Below are positions 1-7,439 of a stretch of 62,515 nucleotides of DNA, one piece after another. Position 1 is the first letter of the stretch; each line of letters starts with the position of its first letter. This DNA is from Thermoleophilia bacterium (GTDB lineage Bacteria > Actinomycetota > Thermoleophilia > Gaiellales > Gaiellaceae): the NCBI GenBank assembly GCA_025929895.1, contig JAICPI010000008.1, forward strand, positions 1 through 62,515, given 5' to 3'. Under the pieces are notes generated by a model. The model had not been told where the DNA came from, did not search any database, and saw only the letters and a program-made list of their open reading frames with translations. A program made the translations under genes and the position numbers.

Positions 1-828
1 ACGCCGCTCGTGATCGAGGTGGCGGCGAACGGGCTCAACATCGTGCTCGTCGCGTCGTTCGTGTACGGCTTCGGCTGGGGGATCCAGGGCTCGGCCGCCG
101 GGACGGCGATCGCGCAGGCGTGCATGGGCGTCGCGTTCCTCGTCCGGATGCTCCGCAAGACGCACGGCCGGTTCGCGTTCCGGCTCGACCTCCTGCGGCG
201 GCTGCTCCGCGTGGGCAAGCATCTGTTCGTGCGCACGACCGCGCTCTACGCGTCGTTCGCGGTGGCGGGGGCGGTCGCCGCGCGCTTCGGCGACGAGGCG
301 ATCGGCGCGCACCAGATCGCCTTCCAGCTCTGGGTCTTCCTCGCGCTCCTGCTCGACGCGATCGCGATCGCCGGGCAGGTGATCGTCGGCCGGATGCTCG
401 GTGCGGGAGACGCGGACGGTGCCTACGCGGCGAGCGCGCGGATGATCGTGATGACCGTCTACCTCGGCCTCGCGTTCGCCGCGTTGATGCTGATGCTCGA
501 GGGCTGGCTGCCGCGCGTCTTCACGAGCGACCCGGCCGTGCTCGACGCGGCGCGCGACCTCTGGCCGATCTTCGCGCTGATGCAGCCGCTGAACGGCGCC
601 GTGTTCGCGCTCGACGGGATCCTGATCGGCGCGGGTGACGTGCGCTACCTGATGTGGTCGATGCTGGCCTCGATGGCGGCAGGCGTCGCGGTGGCGCTCG
701 CCGCGCTCGCCTACGACTGGGGGATCGTCGGCGTCTGGTCGGCGCTGTTCGTGCTCATCTGCGTGCGGCTCGCGACCCTCGGCGCGCGCTTCAGGCGACG
801 TCGCTGGCTGGTGACCGGTTGGGCCTAG
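1..828 (+). CDS. MATE family efflux transporter, C-terminal part (5' end outside window)
   Basis: The frame is open from the first base, so the gene begins before the window; 275 residues remain. The protein is almost wholly hydrophobic, with six or so membrane segments and the GAHQIAFQLW motif in the middle, which is typical of the second half of MATE/DinF drug and metabolite antiporters. The family exports organic cations using a Na+ or H+ gradient. The 3' end overlaps the convergent hydrolase gene by 38 bases. The substrate cannot be told from sequence. Confidence 0.85.
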   Translation, partial: TPLVIEVAANGLNIVLVASFVYGFGWGIQGSAAGTAIAQACMGVAFLVRMLRKTHGRFAFRLDLLRRLLRVGKHLFVRTTALYASFAVAGAVAARFGDEAIGAHQIAFQLWVFLALLLDAIAIAGQVIVGRMLGAGDADGAYAASARMIVMTVYLGLAFAALMLMLEGWLPRVFTSDPAVLDAARDLWPIFALMQPLNGAVFALDGILIGAGDVRYLMWSMLASMAAGVAVALAALAYDWGIVGVWSALFVLICVRLATLGARFRRRRWLVTGWA

Positions 829-1669
829 TTTTCTCCACCCAGCGTTTCAGCCCCTGGTAGGCACCGGGGGGCGCGGCCGCCAGGTAGGCGTCGGCGGAGC
901 GCCCGAGCTCGTCCTCGATGTCGGCGCGCATCGCGTCGTCGAACTCCTGCTCGGAGAGCCCGCGCTCGACCAGCTCCTCCCAGGCGTGGAGGCGCGCGCG
1001 CAGCCGGTCGAGGTGGTCCGGGACGTCGTCCTCGACGACGCCGAAGTGGATCAGCGCGAGCCGGCCGGGCTCGCGCCGGGCGATCTCGTCGAGCGCGGCG
1101 TTCCACGCCTCGACGTCGATCTCCGGCGGCGGCACGGGCGGGACCACGAGCCGCTCGGGGAGGATCCGGACACCGCACACGTCGCCCGCGTACAGCGTCC
1201 CCTCGTCGTCGAGGTAGCAGACGTGGTGGTATGCGTGCCCCGGAGTCGGGAAGCACTCGAGCCCGAGCACGTCGTTCTCGACGACCTCGACGTTGCGCTC
1301 CGGAACCGGTGCCAGCTCGCCCCAGAGCGCGTCGAACGACTCGCCGTAGAGCCGGCGCGAGCTCGCCTCCAGCCGCGACGGCTCGACGAGGTGCGGCGCG
1401 CCGACCTCCGAGACGTGGACGCGCAGTCCCGGATGCTCGCGGACGAGCACGCCCGCCGCGCCCGCGTGGTCGAGGTGGATGTGCGAGAGCAGGAGGTGGC
1501 GGACGTCCGTGAGCTCGAGACCGTGGTCGCGCAGGCCGCGCTTCAGACCGTCGAGGGCGGTGCTCGGCCCGCAGTCGAAGAGCGCCGGCCCGTCCCTCGT
1601 CTCGAGCAGGTAGACGCCGATCGACCGCTCGACGCCCTGGTGGTGGAGGTCGATCGGCTGCGGGATCAA
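791..1669 (-). CDS. MBL-fold metallo-hydrolase
   Basis: A 292-residue protein of the metallo-beta-lactamase superfamily. The metal-binding motif HIHLDH is at residues 63-68. A further glycine-histidine (TPGHAYHH) and an aspartate (YAGDVCG) supply the other usual dinuclear zinc ligands. The likely start is a TTG at 1667-1669 that overlaps the TGA of the upstream cystathionine enzyme gene, so the two are probably co-transcribed. No other plausible start lies nearby. Family members hydrolyse thioesters, glutathione thioesters or lactones. Placement behind a sulfur amino acid gene makes a thioester or persulfide-type substrate conceivable, but this is inference. It overlaps the MATE gene end by 38 bases. 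Confidence 0.8.
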   Translation of the reverse strand: MIPQPIDLHHQGVERSIGVYLLETRDGPALFDCGPSTALDGLKRGLRDHGLELTDVRHLLLSHIHLDHAGAAGVLVREHPGLRVHVSEVGAPHLVEPSRLEASSRRLYGESFDALWGELAPVPERNVEVVENDVLGLECFPTPGHAYHHVCYLDDEGTLYAGDVCGVRILPERLVVPPVPPPEIDVEAWNAALDEIARREPGRLALIHFGVVEDDVPDHLDRLRARLHAWEELVERGLSEQEFDDAMRADIEDELGRSADAYLAAAPPGAYQGLKRWVEKTRPNRSPASDVA

Positions 1670-2814
1670 GCGCCTGCGGCTGCCGCCGAGCGCACGAGCG
1701 CCGTCTCGAGGTCGGCGATCAGGTCGTCCGCCGACTCGATCCCGACGCTGAGCCGGATCAGGTTCCGCGGCGCCGCGAACGGCGCATCGGCCGTCGAGGC
1801 GTGCGTCATGCGGGCGGGATGCTCGATCAGCGACTCCACGCCGCCGAGCGACTCCGCGAGCAGGAAGAGCTTCGTCCGCGCGACGAGCTCGACCGCCTCC
1901 TGCTCGCTGCCGACGAGGAACGAGATCATCCCGCCGAAGTCCCGCATCTGGCGCGCAGCGATCTCGTGGCCCGGATGCGCCGGGAGCCCCGGATAGAGGA
2001 CGCGCTCCACGCCGGCCTGCTGCTCGAGCCACGCCGCGATCGCGCGCGCGTTCTCGCAGTGCTTGCGCATGCGCACGGCGAGCGTCTTGACCCCGCGGAG
2101 GACGAGCCACGAGTCGAACGGCCCAGGCACGGCGCCGAGCGACTTCTGGAGGAAGTAGAGCCGCTCGGCGATCGTCGGGTCGTTCGTCGCGACGAAGCCG
2201 CCGATCACGTCCGAGTGCCCGCCGAGGTACTTCGTCGTCGAGTGGACGACGACGTCCGCGCCGAGCGCGAGCGGCTGCTGGAGGTACGGGCTCGCGAAGG
2301 TGTTGTCGACGACGAGGATGGCGCCGACCTCGTGCGCGGCGGCGGCGGCGGCCTCGATGTCGACCACGTTCAGCATCGGGTTCGACGGCGTCTCGATCCA
2401 GACCATGCGCGTGTTGTCGTCGAGGCGCTCGCGCAGGTTCGGGAACTCGTCGGCAGGCACGTAGTCGAAGAGGTAGCCCTTCGGCTCGTAGACCTGCGAG
2501 GTCATCCGGTAGACGCCGCCGTAGACGTCCGCGATCAGGACGGTCCGGTCGCCCGGGTTGAGCAGGTGCATCAGCGTCGTCGTCGCGCCGATGCCCGAGG
2601 AGAACGCGACCCCGTGCTCCGCGCCTTCGAGCGAGGCGAGGCAGAGCTGGAGCGCCGTGCGCGTCGGGTTCGCGACGCGCGAGTAGTCGTAGCCCTTGTT
2701 CTCGCCGACGGCGTCCTGGACGTACGTCGACGTCTGGTAGATCGGGACGATCGCCGCGCCCGTCGCCGGGTCGGGGTCCTGGCCGTCGTGGATCGCGCGC
2801 GTCTCGAAGTCCAC
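1666..2814 (-). CDS. Cystathionine gamma-lyase / gamma-synthase (PLP-dependent)
   Basis: A 382-residue Cys/Met metabolism PLP enzyme. The pyridoxal lysine sits in HSTTKYLGGHSD near residue 200, the phosphate-binding SSGIGATT loop near residue 75, and the SLGGVESL motif near the C terminus. It cleaves or forms cystathionine. With the cystathionine beta-synthase 3 kb away it would give reverse transsulfuration, so the lyase role is favoured, although lyase and synthase cannot be separated safely from sequence. The GTG start at 2812-2814 has no Shine-Dalgarno sequence. A TACAAT box lies exactly 6 bases upstream, suggesting a leaderless transcript. Start-stop overlap links it to the MBL hydrolase downstream. 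Confidence 0.88.
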   Translation of the reverse strand: MDFETRAIHDGQDPDPATGAAIVPIYQTSTYVQDAVGENKGYDYSRVANPTRTALQLCLASLEGAEHGVAFSSGIGATTTLMHLLNPGDRTVLIADVYGGVYRMTSQVYEPKGYLFDYVPADEFPNLRERLDDNTRMVWIETPSNPMLNVVDIEAAAAAAHEVGAILVVDNTFASPYLQQPLALGADVVVHSTTKYLGGHSDVIGGFVATNDPTIAERLYFLQKSLGAVPGPFDSWLVLRGVKTLAVRMRKHCENARAIAAWLEQQAGVERVLYPGLPAHPGHEIAARQMRDFGGMISFLVGSEQEAVELVARTKLFLLAESLGGVESLIEHPARMTHASTADAPFAAPRNLIRLSVGIESADDLIADLETALVRSAAAAGA

Positions 2815-2820
2815 GCAGCG

Positions 2821-2826
2821 ATTGTA
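2821..2826 (-). promoter_or_regulatory. -10 box TACAAT of the cystathionine enzyme gene (leaderless)
   Basis: TACAAT reads on the minus strand and ends 6 bases before the GTG start codon. It matches TATAAT at five of six positions. There is no ribosome binding site between, so the transcript would begin at or next to the start codon. Confidence 0.55.
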
Positions 2827-2865
2827 GAGAGCGGCGCCCCGGCTACGACGCCGGGGGCCGCTCTC
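2827..2865 (-). terminator. Hairpin terminator after the PRC-barrel/coiled-coil gene pair
   Basis: Nearly perfect inverted repeat: left arm 2827-2843, loop TACGAC, right arm 2850-2865, with one bulged base and a stem of about 16 pairs. It begins 4 bases after the stop of the small membrane gene. On the minus strand it is followed only by a pyrimidine-rich TCTACAAT stretch, with no clean U-run. It also lies directly upstream of the -10 box of the next gene. Confidence 0.6.
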
Positions 2866-2869
2866 GACG

Positions 2870-3172
2870 TCACACGTCGGGATCGACGTCGTCGGCCCGC
2901 GCGGCGGTCGTGCGCGCGGCTTCCCGCTCGTGGCGGGCCTCGTCGGCCCGCTGCTCCGCGAGCTCCTGCCGCCGCCGCGCCTCCCGCGCCTCGCGCTCGG
3001 CCTCCTCCTCTGCGCGCCGCGCCTGCTCCTCGCGGACGCCGGCACGGTCGCGCAGGACGCCGGCCTCGTCGCGCTTCGCGTCCAGACGCCGTCCGCGCCC
3101 GGTGAGGGCCAGCACGGCGCCGACCAGGATCACGGCGGCGATGATCAGGACGATCCAGACCCAGGTGTCCAT
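2870..3172 (-). CDS. Small membrane-anchored coiled-coil protein
   Basis: A 100-residue protein. Residues 5-27 form one hydrophobic membrane segment (IVLIIAAVILVGAVLALTG). The remainder is a long, highly charged Glu/Arg/Ala helix with heptad character. The start ATG shares one base with the stop of the PRC-barrel gene (TGATG), so the two are translationally coupled. This layout, with a short N-terminal anchor and a cytoplasmic coiled coil, recurs in actinobacteria next to PRC-barrel proteins, but no function is established. I do not recognise a named family. Confidence 0.7.
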   Translation of the reverse strand: MDTWVWIVLIIAAVILVGAVLALTGRGRRLDAKRDEAGVLRDRAGVREEQARRAEEEAEREAREARRRQELAEQRADEARHEREAARTTAARADDVDPDV

Positions 3173-3519
3173 CAGGCCTCCCCGCGGTCGCCGTAGTACG
3201 CGCCGAGCCGCGCGCGGTAGTCCTCGTCGGCTCGTCTCGACTCGTCGTACTCGGGCGCGTTCTTGATCTCGTCCTTCGTGAGCTTGACGTAGACCTTCTC
3301 CTCGTCGAGGTCGACTCGCTCGATCACGCCGGCCGGGAGCAGCACCTTCGTGCCGAGGATCCACGTGCCGGTGTCGACGACGAGCCCGCTCGTGCCGGCA
3401 TCGTCCGTCGCCTCGTCGACCTTGCCGATGTCGCCGTCGCTCGCCACCACGTCGAGCCCGACGAGCGCGTTGCCGACGAGGGTGTCGTCGCGATAGGTCC
3501 AGATGTCGGTCGTCGCCAT
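3172..3519 (-). CDS. PRC-barrel domain protein
   Basis: A 115-residue protein with a PRC-barrel-like beta fold over most of its length: VVASDGDIGKVDEA followed by a repeated strand pattern, then a conserved acidic KDEIKNAPEYDE tail. PRC barrels occur in RimM, photosynthetic reaction centre H subunits and stress-associated proteins, and stand-alone versions are usually linked to RNA or membrane-associated roles. A strong Shine-Dalgarno (AAAAAAGGAGGG, 3 bases before ATG) fixes the start. It is the first gene of a two-gene unit with the coiled-coil membrane protein. Confidence 0.8.
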   Translation of the reverse strand: MATTDIWTYRDDTLVGNALVGLDVVASDGDIGKVDEATDDAGTSGLVVDTGTWILGTKVLLPAGVIERVDLDEEKVYVKLTKDEIKNAPEYDESRRADEDYRARLGAYYGDRGEA

Positions 3520-3572
3520 GAACCCTCCTTTTTTCGGTCGGTTCCATTCCTGCTAGGACGGGTCCACGTACC

Positions 3573-3598
3573 CCGGCCCGTTGCGCGCAAACGGCCGG
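3573..3598 (-). terminator. Imperfect hairpin after the YcaQ-like gene
   Basis: Arms CCGGCCCGTTGC and GCAAACGGCCGG pair over 10 of 12 positions with a 2-base loop, ending directly at the stop codon of the YcaQ-like gene. There is no U-run. It probably separates that gene from the PRC-barrel unit downstream. Confidence 0.4.
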
Positions 3599-3599
3599 T

Positions 3600-4592
3600 T
3601 CAGCCCACGACCCGGTCGGCCCCGAGCCACGCGGCGAGACCGCGCACGGCCTCGTCGAGCCGCGACGTGTCGCCCCAGGCGCCGAGGAGACGCAGCGTCC
3701 GCGTCTTCGTGTCGAAGACGGGCTCGGCTCGTCCGACGAGCTCGTCGCCGACGAGCAGCGGCAGCACGTAGTAGCCGTACTCCCGCTTCGCCTTCGGGAC
3801 GTACATCTCGAGGCGGTAGAAGAAGTCCCAGAGCGCATGTGTGCGCGCGCGGTCGTGGATCAGCCTGTCGAAGGGGGAGAGCAACGTCGCACGGTCGGGG
3901 ACGGCGCCGTCGGTCGCGTCGGGATGGGCGAGCCAGCGGCCCTTCTCGCTGCGGACGCCGAGCGCCCGGAACCGCCGCTCGGCGTGCAGCCGCTCGGCCT
4001 CCGGCCACGGGAGCGTCTCGGTCTCGGGGTACCAGCGGGCGGCCAGGTCCCACACGCGCTGCTTGCCGCGGCGCCCGACGATCGCGACCTCCCCTCTGGC
4101 GGCCAGGACCTCGAGCATGAGGCCCATCTGCCGGCTGCCCCACCAGTCGTGGCGCTCGGCGCCGCGCCTGCTCGCGTGCGTGTCGATCTCGCGCGAGAGC
4201 AGCGGGCCGCGCCGCTCGAGCTCTCGGAGCACGTAGCGGCGGAACGACGCGTGCTCCCGGACGTACTCGAGCCCGCGTGAGCTCCGGCGCCGCATGCGCG
4301 CGCGGAGGAGCGGTAGGTCCTCGATCGGCCAGATGAACGCTCGCCACTCGACGAGCTTCCGCTCCTCCCAGAGCAGGCGGTCGAGCTCGGCGCGGTCGAA
4401 GGCCCCGCCGAGCCGGCTCCAGAGCACGAGGTGCTGCGGCGGCGCGACGGTCGAGATCGGGTCGATCTGGAGGTACCCGAGCTGCCGTACGGTCTCGAGG
4501 ACGCCCTTGGCCGATCCGTCGAGCAGCTGCGCCCGGACGGCGATGCGCCGCGCTTCCTCGCGACTGACCTCGGTTTCCCCGGCCGGGTGCAC
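3600..4592 (-). CDS. YcaQ/AlkZ-like winged-helix DNA glycosylase family protein
   Basis: A 330-residue member of the HTH_42 family, whose studied members (AlkZ, YcaQ) are DNA glycosylases that unhook interstrand crosslinks or protect against alkylating antibiotics. Family marks visible are the N-terminal SREEARRIAVRAQ helix, QIDPISTVAPPQHLVLWSR near residue 45, and a C-terminal LLSPFDRLIHDR followed by LEMYVPKAKREYGYYVLP. The length fits the family. The start chosen is GTG at 4590-4592, with a TATTCC box 6 bases upstream and no ribosome binding site. It is divergent from the diadenylate cyclase gene 41 bases away. The DNA-damage role is inferred from family membership. Confidence 0.78.
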   Translation of the reverse strand: MHPAGETEVSREEARRIAVRAQLLDGSAKGVLETVRQLGYLQIDPISTVAPPQHLVLWSRLGGAFDRAELDRLLWEERKLVEWRAFIWPIEDLPLLRARMRRRSSRGLEYVREHASFRRYVLRELERRGPLLSREIDTHASRRGAERHDWWGSRQMGLMLEVLAARGEVAIVGRRGKQRVWDLAARWYPETETLPWPEAERLHAERRFRALGVRSEKGRWLAHPDATDGAVPDRATLLSPFDRLIHDRARTHALWDFFYRLEMYVPKAKREYGYYVLPLLVGDELVGRAEPVFDTKTRTLRLLGAWGDTSRLDEAVRGLAAWLGADRVVG

Positions 4593-4633
4593 GCCGTAGG
4601 AATACCGGAGTTGGCCGGGCCGTTGAAACGAGG

Positions 4634-5227
4634 ATGAGCGACCTGGAGCGCATCTTCGGCAGCGTGGCGACGAGCGCGCACTGCACCGCCGCGATGCGCG
4701 ACACCGTCGAGGCCGTCCTCCAGCTCGCCGTCGAGATCGCGCGCGAGGGCCGCGAGGGGCGGAAGATCGGGACGCTCTTCGTCGTCGGCGACGTCGACAA
4801 CGTGCTCGAACGGTCGCGCTCGCTCCTGCTCGACCCACTCTACGGGCACGCGACGGAGCTGCTCAACGTGGGCTCGGCGGAGTTCCGCGAGACGGTCAAG
4901 GAGCTCGCGCAGCTCGACGGGGCGTTCGTCGTCGACAAGCACGGGACGTTCGTCTCCGCGGCGCGCTACATCGACGTCGACTCGAGCGTCCAGCTGGTCC
5001 CCGGCCTCGGAACGCGACATGCGGCCGCGGCCTCGGTGACCGCGCAGACGAAGGCGGTCGGGATCGTCGTCTCGCAGAGCTCGATCGTCCGGGTCTACGC
5101 GCGCGGCGAGATCCGCGCCGAGATCGTCCCCGAGCTGTTCCTGCTCTCGCGCGAGGGGCTCTTCGCACGGGACGCCGCCGTCCGGCAGGTGCCGGAGGCG
5201 GGGATCACGCTCGCCGTCGCCGACTAG
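4634..5227 (+). CDS. Stand-alone diadenylate cyclase (DisA_N/DAC domain)
   Basis: A 197-residue protein that is nearly all DAC domain, predicted to make cyclic di-AMP from two ATP. The two catalytic motifs are present: DGA at residues 95-97 (LDGAFVV) and RHAAA at 128-132, in the place of the usual RHRAA. It has no membrane helices (unlike CdaA) and no DisA linker or HhH DNA-binding domains. The first 45 residues form a helical lead-in. Beyond the RHAAA motif the usual acidic SEET region reads SQSS, so activity should be tested. The stop codon shares CTAG with the convergent phosphoesterase gene. Divergent neighbour is the YcaQ-like glycosylase. Confidence 0.85.
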   Translation: MSDLERIFGSVATSAHCTAAMRDTVEAVLQLAVEIAREGREGRKIGTLFVVGDVDNVLERSRSLLLDPLYGHATELLNVGSAEFRETVKELAQLDGAFVVDKHGTFVSAARYIDVDSSVQLVPGLGTRHAAAASVTAQTKAVGIVVSQSSIVRVYARGEIRAEIVPELFLLSREGLFARDAAVRQVPEAGITLAVAD

Positions 5228-5949
5228 CGCCAGCCACCCGCGAGCGCCGCGCCGTGCGGCCGACCGCTCGCCTGGATCGCCTGCACCACCTCCGCGGGCT
5301 CGAACGGCACGCGGCGGAGCTCGATCGAGAGCCGCTCGTCCGAGTCGAGGATCGCGTACTCGGCCCACGGCGAGAGCCGCGGATCGTCCTCGTCCTCCTG
5401 CTCGTGGTCGTACGCCAGCCCCACGCTGCCGGGGTTCAGCAGGATGCGGTGCGCGATCGGGCGCGTCCACTGCAGGTGCACATGCCCGCCGGCGACGATG
5501 TCGGCGTCCGTGCCGGCGATCGCCTTCCGCACGGCGTCCTCGGGCGTCGACGGGAGCAGGATCTCGTCGAACGAGGACGGCGAGCCGTGCATCGCGAGCA
5601 GCGTGCGGCCGCCGCCGAGGTCGAGGCGAACCGTCGGCTCGAAGGCGCGAATCCGCTCGATCCCGTCCTCGCCGAGCCGCTCGCGCGTCCAGCGCGCGAC
5701 GTCGAGCTGGTCCGGCGTCGCCGCCTCGATGCCTGGGTCGAGGTCGATCAGGAAGGCGTCCGCGTTCCCCAGCACGACGGGGCAGCCGAGCTCGCCGATT
5801 CGGTCGAGGCACTCGCGCGGCTGCGGCCCGCCCTGGAGCGCGTCGCCGAGGCAGACGTAGGCGTCGACGTCGCGCTCGGCCGCGTCGGCGAGGAACGTCT
5901 CGAGCCCGACGAGGTTGCCGTGGACGTCCGAGAAGACGGCCGTCCGCAA
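5224..5949 (-). CDS. Metallophosphoesterase, YfcE-like
   Basis: A 241-residue calcineurin-type phosphoesterase. The dimetal motifs appear in order: SDVHGN at residues 7-12, GDALQGGP near 35, GNAD near 60 and GGHVHLQW near 155, followed by the usual NPGSVG motif. Such proteins hydrolyse phosphodiesters or phosphomonoesters; the substrate here is unknown. Opposite a c-di-AMP synthase a nucleotide substrate is tempting but unsupported. The start is TTG at 5947-5949, five bases after the stop of cystathionine beta-synthase, so it is probably the second gene of that transcript. Confidence 0.82.
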   Translation of the reverse strand: MRTAVFSDVHGNLVGLETFLADAAERDVDAYVCLGDALQGGPQPRECLDRIGELGCPVVLGNADAFLIDLDPGIEAATPDQLDVARWTRERLGEDGIERIRAFEPTVRLDLGGGRTLLAMHGSPSSFDEILLPSTPEDAVRKAIAGTDADIVAGGHVHLQWTRPIAHRILLNPGSVGLAYDHEQEDEDDPRLSPWAEYAILDSDERLSIELRRVPFEPAEVVQAIQASGRPHGAALAGGWR

Positions 5950-5954
5950 GGCCT

Positions 5955-7379
5955 CTACCGGCTGTGCGCGAGGTACTCGAGCAGGTCGGAGCGCGTGAGC
6001 ACGCCGACGGGCTTGCCCCCGCGTGCGACCACGACGGCGTTCGTCCGACCGGTCAGCGTCGCGAACACCTCGTCGAGCGAGTCGCTGACCTCGACGGCCG
6101 GAAGCGGCGGCTGCATCGCGTTGGCGACGTCCTCGTGCAGCGCGTCCGGGTTCTTGAACACGCGGTCGAGGAGGTCGCGGTCCTGGAGCGAGCCGATCAC
6201 GTCGGCGAGCGAGTCAACCTGCCCGTCGCGCACGACCGCGACCTGCGAGATCGAGTAGCGCTGCATCGTGTCGATCGCCTCGCCGACCTTCTGGTGCGCG
6301 GAGATCGTGATCAGCTGCGGGACGGCCGCCTCCTCGAGGGTCTTCGAGCGCAGGAGCTCCTCGACCGTCGGCAGCGGCGCCTGGCGCTCGACGAACCCGT
6401 GCTCGAGCATCCAGTTGTCGTCGTAGAACTTCGACATGTAGGAGCGTCCGGAGTCGGGGAGCATGGTCAGGATCCGCGCGTCGGCGCCCAGCCGCTTCGC
6501 GACCTGGATCGCCGCCCACACGGTCGAGCCGCCGGACCCGCCGACGAGCAGCCCCTCCTCCCGCGCCAGCCGGCGCGCGACGAGGAAGGAGTCGCGGTCG
6601 GAGACGCGGATCCACTCGTCGACCACGTCCGGGTCCATCGTCGCCGGCCACGTGTCCTTGCCGATGCCCTCGACGAGGTAGGGGTGGAGATCGCTCTCGT
6701 CCTTCGCGGTGTAGACCGACCCCTCGGGGTCGGCGCCGACGATCAGCGCACGCGAGCCCTGCTCCTTGAAGTAGCGGCCGATGCCCGAGATCGTGCCGCC
6801 GGTGCCGACCGAGATCACGATCGCGTCGACGTCGCCCCCGTCCGTCTGCTCCCAGATCTCGGGCGCGGTCAGCTCGTAGTGCGCCTGCGGGTTCGCGAGG
6901 TTCGAGTACTGGTCGGGCTTGAACCCGCCCGGGATCTCCTCCGCGAGCCGCGACGAGACGGAGTAGTACGACTCGGGCGAGTCGTGCTCGACGGCCGTCG
7001 GCGTGATCACGACCTCGGCGCCGTACGCGCGCAGCATCGAGATCTTCTCCTGGCTCATCTTGTCGGGCATGACGAAGATGCACCGGTAGCCCTTGAGCGC
7101 GGCCGCGATCGCGAGCCCGACGCCGGTGTTGCCGCTCGTCGGCTCGACGATCGTCCCGCCCGGCTTCAGGAGCCCGTCGCGCTCCGCAGCCTCGATCATC
7201 GCGAGGCCGATCCGGTCCTTGACCGACCCGCCGGGGTTCAGGTACTCGAGCTTGGCGAGGATCGTGCCAGGGACATCCCGGGAGAGCCGCTCGAGGCGCA
7301 CGATCGGCGTGTCGCCGACGAGGTCGAGAACGGTGGGGTACTCGCGCGCCACGCGCAGGAAGCCTAGCCGCCTGACCAT
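5955..7379 (-). CDS. Cystathionine beta-synthase with C-terminal CBS pair
   Basis: A 474-residue enzyme. The fold-type II PLP domain covers about residues 15-320, with the Schiff-base lysine K54 in NPGGSVKDR, the substrate loop PTSGNTGVG and the PLP phosphate site GTGGTISG. Two CBS domains follow at about 345-470. The domain order and the MLPDSGRSYMSKF segment match cystathionine beta-synthase better than cysteine synthase, which lacks CBS domains. It condenses serine and homocysteine to cystathionine. The ATG start at 7377-7379 has a CATGAT box 6 bases upstream; an internal GTG ten codons in is an alternative. With the gene at 1666-2814 it forms reverse transsulfuration. Confidence 0.9.
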   Translation of the reverse strand: MVRRLGFLRVAREYPTVLDLVGDTPIVRLERLSRDVPGTILAKLEYLNPGGSVKDRIGLAMIEAAERDGLLKPGGTIVEPTSGNTGVGLAIAAALKGYRCIFVMPDKMSQEKISMLRAYGAEVVITPTAVEHDSPESYYSVSSRLAEEIPGGFKPDQYSNLANPQAHYELTAPEIWEQTDGGDVDAIVISVGTGGTISGIGRYFKEQGSRALIVGADPEGSVYTAKDESDLHPYLVEGIGKDTWPATMDPDVVDEWIRVSDRDSFLVARRLAREEGLLVGGSGGSTVWAAIQVAKRLGADARILTMLPDSGRSYMSKFYDDNWMLEHGFVERQAPLPTVEELLRSKTLEEAAVPQLITISAHQKVGEAIDTMQRYSISQVAVVRDGQVDSLADVIGSLQDRDLLDRVFKNPDALHEDVANAMQPPLPAVEVSDSLDEVFATLTGRTNAVVVARGGKPVGVLTRSDLLEYLAHSR

Positions 7380-7398
7380 GGGCGGATCATGCGGCCGA

Positions 7399-7420
7399 GT
7401 CCACTCCGGACCTAGTGGAC
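7399..7420. other. Inverted repeat between purH and the cystathionine beta-synthase gene
   Basis: Arms GTCCACT (7399-7405) and AGTGGAC (7414-7420) are perfect complements around an 8-base loop. A competing CTCCGG/CCGGAG pairing overlaps it. It lies in the 60-base gap after purH and before the next start on the same strand, so it could be a weak terminator or an operator. Confidence 0.35.
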
Positions 7421-7439
7421 CCGGAGGTGTCGCGCCGGT

